From Crenotrichaceae bacterium (GTDB lineage Bacteria; Pseudomonadota; Gammaproteobacteria; Methylococcales; DRLZ01), in NCBI GenBank assembly GCA_011322755.1, contig DRLZ01000298.1, positions 1-12,491 on the forward strand: a stretch of DNA of 12,491 bases, in the 5' to 3' direction. A program made the translations under genes and the position numbers. The notes beneath the pieces are model-generated. The model worked only from the letters and a program-made list of their open reading frames with translations. It did no database searches and had not been told where the DNA came from. This document shows positions 8,218 to 12,491 of the stretch, piece by piece; position 1 is the stretch's first letter, and each line of letters opens with the position of its first letter.

Positions 8218-8447
8218 AAACACAAGCACATAAAGGGCTACTAACTATCAAGTGTCCCACTAAATTCATATGATGCATTCTATCCAATGATGATCGCATC
8301 AAGGATCAAGTACTCTAAAATCATGAGAACAAGCAACACCAGAAAAAAATCTGAATTGTTGAGTCAATGTTGCCCAGCAAGACAATTCACTTTAGATTAC
8401 TGTCATGAACTGGTGGGACGCTCTTCACCCAAGGATTGCGTTTTACA

Positions 8448-10562
8448 ATGAACAAGATGCTTATAAACGCCACTCAACCAGAAGAACTTCGTGTTGCTTT
8501 GGTTAATGGTCAAAAGCTGTATGACTTTGATATAGAAGTTCCATCAAAAGAACAAAAAAAATCGAACATCTATAAAGGAAAAATTACCCGTATTGAACCC
8601 AGTCTGGAAGCTGCTTTCATTGACTATGGTTCCTCACGGCATGGATTTTTACCATTCAAGGAAATTGGCACCCAGTACTATCGGGCTAAAAATCCAGAAC
8701 AAGTAACCCGAGCAAATATCAAAGATCATTTACAGGTTGGACAAGAAGTTATTGTCCAGATCGAGAAAGAAGAACGCGGTAATAAAGGTGCTGCGCTCAC
8801 CACTTTTCTGGCGTTAGCTGGGAGTTATCTGGTATTAATGCCGAATAATCCTCGTGCTGGCGGAATATCCAGAAGAATTGATCGTGACGCCCGCGATGAA
8901 TTACGCGACTTATTAGGCAGCCTCGAAGTTCCTGAAGGTATGGGGCTAATTATTCGAACGGCGGGTAGTGGAAAATCACAGGAAGAGCTGCAGTGGGATC
9001 TTAACTACCTGTTAAGATTGAGTGAGGCCATCGACAGCTCAGCGAAAGAACGCAAAGCACCTTTTCTTATTTTCCAGGAAAGTAATGTTGTTATTTGTGC
9101 TTTACGCGATCATTTGCGCGGTGATATTGATGAAATCATTATCGATCATCCGCCTACATTTCGACTTGCGCGTAACTTTCTTGAGCAAGTGATGCCTCAT
9201 TTCAGCGACAAAGCGACTCAATATGATGAAGATACCCCTTTATTCAGCCGCTATCAAATTGAAAGCCAGATTGAAACAGCTTATCAGCGCAATGTGCCTC
9301 TTCCTTCTGGTGGTACAATTGTTATCGACCATACCGAGGCATTAACCTCAATTGATATCAATTCAGCCAAATCGACCAAAGGCAGTGATATTGAAGACAC
9401 AGCACTACACACGAATCTGGAAGCGGCTGACGAAATTGCTCGGCAGTTCAGGTTACGTGACCTGGGCGGCTTGTTTGTCATTGATTTTATTGACATGACA
9501 TCGACGAAAAATCAAAAAGCTGTCGAAACCAGATTACGTGATGCTGTCAAGATCGACAGAGCTCGGGTGCAAATCGGTCGAATTTCCAAATTTGGCCTTA
9601 TGGAGATGTCCAGACAACGCATTCGACCTTCGCTGGGAGAATCAAGTCAACTCACATGCCCACGCTGCAAAGGTCACGGTACCATACGCAGTGTTGAATC
9701 ATTGGCGCTTTCTGTTTTGCGAATTATTCATGAAGAGGCATTGAAAAAGCAAACCGGGAAATTGATTATTCGTGTATCAGTGGATGCTGCGACGTATTTG
9801 TTGAATGAAAAACGGAGTGACATCGAACAAATTGAGAAACGAAATGAGATAACAATTGTTATTTTGCCAAACCTGGACGATACCACTCAGGATTTTGAAA
9901 TACAAAGAATAAAATCAGTCAGTAGTACTTCAGAAGAGCAAACAAGTTACGACCAGATACATCAGCCAGAGAAACAAACGCCCGATTTTGTTGATAAATC
10001 CCATCGTAATACTGAGCAACCGGCAATTAAGGATTTTCTGCCGGAATCACCAGCACCAGCACAACGCAAGGAAACATCTGACGGTTTATTAAAACGTTTT
10101 TGGCGCAAAATGATTGGCGATGAAACGGAGGATGTTACACCGATAAAATCCAGAAAAAAAGCATCCAGGACATCACAGAAAACCGATAAAACAGCAGGCA
10201 ACCGTTCGCGAAACAAGAAAAAACCCACCAATGAAAAACCACCCCGAAAACCACGCAGATCTCGTAACCAGCAATCAGTTGATGAGAGCAAAACAGCCCA
10301 GAATCAAAGCACACTGAGTGACCAGAAGACTGAAAAGCCTGTCTTTTCAAGGAGAAACAAAGGGCGTCGTAATCAGAAGGAAAATACAACGTCACAGTCA
10401 TCGCAACAGACTGGATTGTTTTCAAGTGGGGATACAGATCAAACAAATCCCGAGAAAACAGCTCAGGATAAATCCTCTACAATACGACGCCGATCCAACC
10501 ATAGCAGCCGCAGACGGTCAGCCAGAAAAAAACCGGAAGTTGCAAGCTTGTCAGAAGATTGA
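8448..10562 (+). CDS. rne: Ribonuclease E, short-tailed
   Basis: RNase E is the main endoribonuclease of mRNA decay and of rRNA/tRNA processing. The product is 704 aa from ATG 8448 (MNKMLINATQ, matching E. coli MKRMLINATQ). The catalytic half is nearly collinear with E. coli: an S1 RNA-binding domain (~35-125), the 5'-sensor region with Arg170-Thr171, the DNase I-like subdomain with metal ligands Asp303 and Asp346 and Asn305, and the Zn-link CPRC (404-407) that joins two protomers. All key residues are present. From ~490 the tail is low-complexity and rich in Lys, Arg, Ser and Gln, with basic patches near 568-606, 635-644 and 680-695 likely to bind RNA; E. coli RNase E is 1061 aa. A short amphipathic stretch (546-557) may contact the membrane. 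AAGGA (8431-8435) lies 12 bases before the ATG, rather far; the TTG at 8436 directly abuts it and is unlikely. Rne is favoured over the shorter RNase G by the tail and by divergence from rluC. Confidence 0.95.
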   Translation: MNKMLINATQPEELRVALVNGQKLYDFDIEVPSKEQKKSNIYKGKITRIEPSLEAAFIDYGSSRHGFLPFKEIGTQYYRAKNPEQVTRANIKDHLQVGQEVIVQIEKEERGNKGAALTTFLALAGSYLVLMPNNPRAGGISRRIDRDARDELRDLLGSLEVPEGMGLIIRTAGSGKSQEELQWDLNYLLRLSEAIDSSAKERKAPFLIFQESNVVICALRDHLRGDIDEIIIDHPPTFRLARNFLEQVMPHFSDKATQYDEDTPLFSRYQIESQIETAYQRNVPLPSGGTIVIDHTEALTSIDINSAKSTKGSDIEDTALHTNLEAADEIARQFRLRDLGGLFVIDFIDMTSTKNQKAVETRLRDAVKIDRARVQIGRISKFGLMEMSRQRIRPSLGESSQLTCPRCKGHGTIRSVESLALSVLRIIHEEALKKQTGKLIIRVSVDAATYLLNEKRSDIEQIEKRNEITIVILPNLDDTTQDFEIQRIKSVSSTSEEQTSYDQIHQPEKQTPDFVDKSHRNTEQPAIKDFLPESPAPAQRKETSDGLLKRFWRKMIGDETEDVTPIKSRKKASRTSQKTDKTAGNRSRNKKKPTNEKPPRKPRRSRNQQSVDESKTAQNQSTLSDQKTEKPVFSRRNKGRRNQKENTTSQSSQQTGLFSSGDTDQTNPEKTAQDKSSTIRRRSNHSSRRRSARKKPEVASLSED

Positions 10563-10644
10563 TAAAAGGGATGTGTTGTTTCAGCTTATTTGACATCTAC
10601 CGGCATACAATCCCGCTGGGCGACAATCGTGCGCGTCGCCACAC
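10563..10644. other. Convergent rne/nirD gap with a small GC hairpin
   Basis: This 82-bp gap separates two convergent genes. GGCGAC (10619-10624) can pair perfectly with GTCGCC (10635-10640) across a 10-base loop. Neither strand has a run of T after the stem, so it is not a typical intrinsic terminator; termination may depend on Rho or be inefficient. Confidence 0.35.
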
Positions 10645-11043
10645 TCAATTGTGCGCCGGTACAGCTATTTCAACAGTATCGCCGACGATATGTACAGGAT
10701 AATGCGTTAGCTGCACTGACTCATCTTCAACACATTGACCGGATTCCAGAATAAAGTGTTGCTTGTATAATGGCGACGCTACAACAGCTTGCCCATTAAT
10801 ATCACCGGTGATACCTCTGAAGATTACGTTTGCATGTCCAAATGGGTCATAGTTATCAAGCGCATAGATATCTCCTGTATCCGGAAAATAAAAAATAGCG
10901 ACTTGCCGATCAGCTACCAAGGCACAAATACCAGCATTGGGAGATAAATCATCGACATCACAAATTCCCAGCCATTTGAGTTGGCTTGATTGATTTCTTT
11001 CCCTGCTCACATCGTTACCCTGTACATCCTGTAATAGCAGCAT
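10645..11043 (-). CDS. nirD: Nitrite reductase (NADH) small subunit
   Basis: NirD is the small partner of NirB in the cytoplasmic NADH-dependent enzyme that reduces nitrite to ammonium. The 132-aa product matches the NirD family: KWLGICDVDDL (res. ~23-33), ICALVADRQVAIF (39-51), a segment ending DNYDPFGHANV, RGITGDINGQ, then VASPLYKQHF and CVEDE. The fold is Rieske-like, but the CxH and CxxH cluster ligands are absent, as is normal for NirD. Compared with E. coli NirD (108 aa) there are about 20 extra N-terminal residues, hydrophilic and with no family pattern. ATG 11043 has no clear ribosome binding site. A GTG at 11010, with AGGG a suitable distance upstream, would give 121 aa and is a real alternative. 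The gene lies downstream of nirB on the same strand, after an unusually wide gap of 170 bases. Confidence 0.92.
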   Translation of the reverse strand: MLLLQDVQGNDVSRERNQSSQLKWLGICDVDDLSPNAGICALVADRQVAIFYFPDTGDIYALDNYDPFGHANVIFRGITGDINGQAVVASPLYKQHFILESGQCVEDESVQLTHYPVHIVGDTVEIAVPAHN

Positions 11044-11213
11044 ATTTTAATCTGTATTTCAATTTCAATGTTAAATTTAAGTTAGTGAAGTATCTGTTTC
11101 CGGGGTTTAAATAACGGGCATTATGAGCAAAATGTGCGCTCAAAATGCAGTCGAGAACATTTTGGCTTGATTGCCTGAATCCGTCGAATCAAGCCAGAGT
11201 CTCATTCACAGAT
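11044..11213 (-). other. nirB-nirD intercistronic gap
   Basis: These 170 non-coding bases separate nirB from nirD, where the two are usually almost adjacent. Besides the inverted repeat at 11163-11196, a small stem TGAGC (11124-11128)/GCTCA (11138-11142) is visible. No convincing -35/-10 pair for separate nirD transcription was found on the minus strand. Confidence 0.6.
11163..11196. repeat. Perfect 10-bp inverted repeat between nirB and nirD
   Basis: TGGCTTGATT (11163-11172) is the exact reverse complement of AATCAAGCCA (11187-11196), with a 14-base spacer. It lies 17 bases beyond the nirB stop codon. On the nirB transcript it would form a 10-bp stem followed by AAAATG rather than U residues. 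It is therefore more like an mRNA-stabilising or processing hairpin, or a dyad protein-binding site, than a strong terminator. The arm with its flanks (TTGGCTTGATTG, 11162-11173) recurs at 10981-10992 inside nirD. Confidence 0.55.
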
Positions 11214-12491
11214 TTAACCAACCACATGTTCTCGCTCTTTCGGAGTTGCAGGTCGAATCTGTCCGCGCTCTTCAACAAACACTACTTTATCATCTGTTTT
11301 GTCACTATTAACAAAAAATCGAAAGCGTTTATTGACAATGCTTTCATCTTCAATTGTTGTTTTCCACTCACATTGGTAAGTCGCAACAATATGCTCCATC
11401 TGCTTCTCAAGATCTGTACAGATTCCCAGTTTGTCTTCAATAATAACTTCACGTAGATAATCCAGCCCGCCTTCCAGATTCTCCATCCACACCGAAGTAC
11501 GTTGTAGCCGGTCAGCTGTGCGTGCATAAAACATCAAAAACCGGTCAATATATTGCACCAGGGTTTGCGTATCAAGATCAGTCGCAAACAAATCGGCATG
11601 TCTTGGTTTCATGCCGCCGTTTCCGCACACATAAAGATTCCATCCATGCTCGGTAGCAATCACCCCGACGTCTTTGCTTTGCGCCTCTGCGCATTCTCGT
11701 GTACATCCTGAAACAGCAAGTTTGATTTTATGTGGGGTACGCAGACCTTTATAACGGTTTTCCAGATCTATTGCCTGTCTCACACTGTCTTGCACGCCAT
11801 AACGGCACCAGGTGGAACCGACACAGGATTTTACTGTTCGTAGTGATTTTGCATAAGCGTGCCCGGTTTCGAAACCGGCATCAATCAAATCTTTCCAGAT
11901 TGCCGGTAATTGCTCTAAACGTGCTCCAAACATATCAATTCGTTGCCCGCCCGTAATTTTGGTGTAGAGTTTGTATTGTTGCGCAATTTTACCCATTGCG
12001 ATGAGTTTTTCCGGGGTGATCTCACCGCCGGGAACACGCGGTACCACTGAATACGTACCGTCTTTTTGCATATTGGCAAGCCGGTAATCATTGGTATCCT
12101 GAAGATTGAAATGCTGATCATTCAGCACGTACTGATTCCAGTGTGAGGCGAGTATTGATGCGACAGCTGGTTTACAAATATCACAGCCTCGACCTTTTCC
12201 ATGTTTTGTGAGTAATTCGTTAAAACTGTGGATTTCTTCGACTTGTACCAGGTGATAAATTTCCTGTCGGCTATACGGAAAATGCTCGCACAAATTTGTA
12301 TTGACTTCCATCCCGCGACTTTCCAGCTCACAATCAACAACTGATTTAAGCAATGCCGCACATCCACCACAACCGGTTGCGGCCTTGGTTTCAGTTTTGA
12401 TTGCAGAAAGCGTTACCACGCCCGCTTCAATCTGCTCAACAATGTTGCCTTTGGTTACATTGTGGCAGGAACAAATGGTTGCATTGGCGGG
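11214..12491 (-). CDS. nirB: Nitrite reductase (NADH) large subunit, 5' partial
   Basis: NirB is the large, siroheme-containing subunit that carries electrons from NADH through FAD and iron-sulfur centres to reduce nitrite to ammonium. The frame is open to the right edge; 425 C-terminal residues are visible of roughly 850 in the family. The N-terminal FAD/NADH-binding half lies outside. Seen in order: the BFD-like [2Fe-2S] site with CSC (nt 12465-12473) and GCGGC (cysteines at nt 12369-12371 and 12360-12362), the conserved GRGCDICKP, the half-domain with KITGGQR, and the siroheme/[4Fe-4S] ligands as CVGSTWC (cysteines at nt 11823-11825 and 11805-11807) and SGCTREC (nt 11703-11705 and 11691-11693). 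The sequence YVCGNGGMKPRHA follows. All four cluster cysteines are present, so the enzyme should be active. The GTG at 12419 is internal, not the start. nirD follows after 170 bases. Confidence 0.96.
   Translation of the reverse strand, partial: PANATICSCHNVTKGNIVEQIEAGVVTLSAIKTETKAATGCGGCAALLKSVVDCELESRGMEVNTNLCEHFPYSRQEIYHLVQVEEIHSFNELLTKHGKGRGCDICKPAVASILASHWNQYVLNDQHFNLQDTNDYRLANMQKDGTYSVVPRVPGGEITPEKLIAMGKIAQQYKLYTKITGGQRIDMFGARLEQLPAIWKDLIDAGFETGHAYAKSLRTVKSCVGSTWCRYGVQDSVRQAIDLENRYKGLRTPHKIKLAVSGCTRECAEAQSKDVGVIATEHGWNLYVCGNGGMKPRHADLFATDLDTQTLVQYIDRFLMFYARTADRLQRTSVWMENLEGGLDYLREVIIEDKLGICTDLEKQMEHIVATYQCEWKTTIEDESIVNKRFRFFVNSDKTDDKVVFVEERGQIRPATPKEREHVVG

Larger units (their letters stand above)
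7209..8447. other. Gene-free rluC-rne intergenic region, probable long rne leader
   Basis: This 1.24 kb stretch lies between two divergent genes. All reading frames are short and broken. The longest, 87 codons on the minus strand at 8039-8302, has no coding character. No tRNA or other standard RNA is recognisable; in particular I see no T-loop GTTCGA-type sequence. It contains a good plus-strand promoter near 7500, a palindrome just after it, several small inverted repeats (for example GGTCA 7594-7598 with TGACC 7612-7616, and ATAAC 7628-7632 with GTTAT 7636-7640) and two larger hairpins, listed separately. Stretches between the hairpins are AT-rich, as expected of RNase E-sensitive RNA. The rluC promoter must lie in its left part, but I cannot place it with confidence. 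In E. coli the same interval contains the rne 5' UTR through which RNase E controls its own mRNA. Confidence 0.7.

Noticed and set aside
8039..8302. 87-codon minus-strand reading frame in the rluC-rne gap
   Set aside because: Rich in Cys, His and Ser with no recognisable domain and no clear ribosome binding site, and it overlaps the long leader hairpin; it looks like a chance open frame.
7209..8447. tRNA or other standard RNA gene in the long gap
   Set aside because: No cloverleaf-compatible T-arm or other signature could be found by reading either strand.

Overview
The window reads as ordinary chromosomal DNA of a Gram-negative proteobacterium. PepN, PurM, RluC, RNase E and NirB/NirD all resemble beta/gammaproteobacterial versions, and GC content looks moderate (roughly mid-40s percent by eye). 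I lean towards a betaproteobacterium, possibly of the Nitrosomonadales type, but this rests on remembered family resemblance and not on a search. I see no transposase, integrase, phage gene, CRISPR array, tRNA or rRNA.

Layout. (1) Positions 1-6206, plus strand: the C-terminal ~92% of aminopeptidase N (pepN, cut by the left edge), a UPF0182/COG1615 membrane protein of unknown function, and purM 29 bases behind it. (2) Positions 6243-7208, minus strand: rluC, 23S rRNA pseudouridine synthase, convergent with purM. (3) Positions 7209-8447: a 1.24 kb gene-free stretch between divergent rluC and rne. (4) Positions 8448-10562, plus strand: rne, RNase E with a short basic tail. (5) Positions 10645-12491, minus strand: nirD and the C-terminal half of nirB (cut by the right edge), the NADH-dependent siroheme nitrite reductase, convergent with rne.

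The genes serve peptide turnover, purine synthesis, ribosome modification, RNA decay and nitrite reduction to ammonium. Only nirB/nirD, and perhaps the UPF0182 gene with purM, look like functional or transcriptional units.

I found no clearly new multi-gene system. The most interesting part is the rluC-rne intergenic region. It holds a good extended -10 sigma-70 promoter (7491-7519), which would give rne a leader of about 920 nt. That leader contains a 13-bp palindrome near its start, a nested hairpin (7735-7785) and a long multi-segment hairpin (8150-8217). This suggests an elaborate rne autoregulatory leader, in the position of the 361-nt E. coli rne 5' UTR but larger and of unrelated-looking sequence. 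A second curiosity is the unusually wide nirB-nirD gap, which carries a perfect 10-bp inverted repeat whose arm occurs a third time inside nirD.
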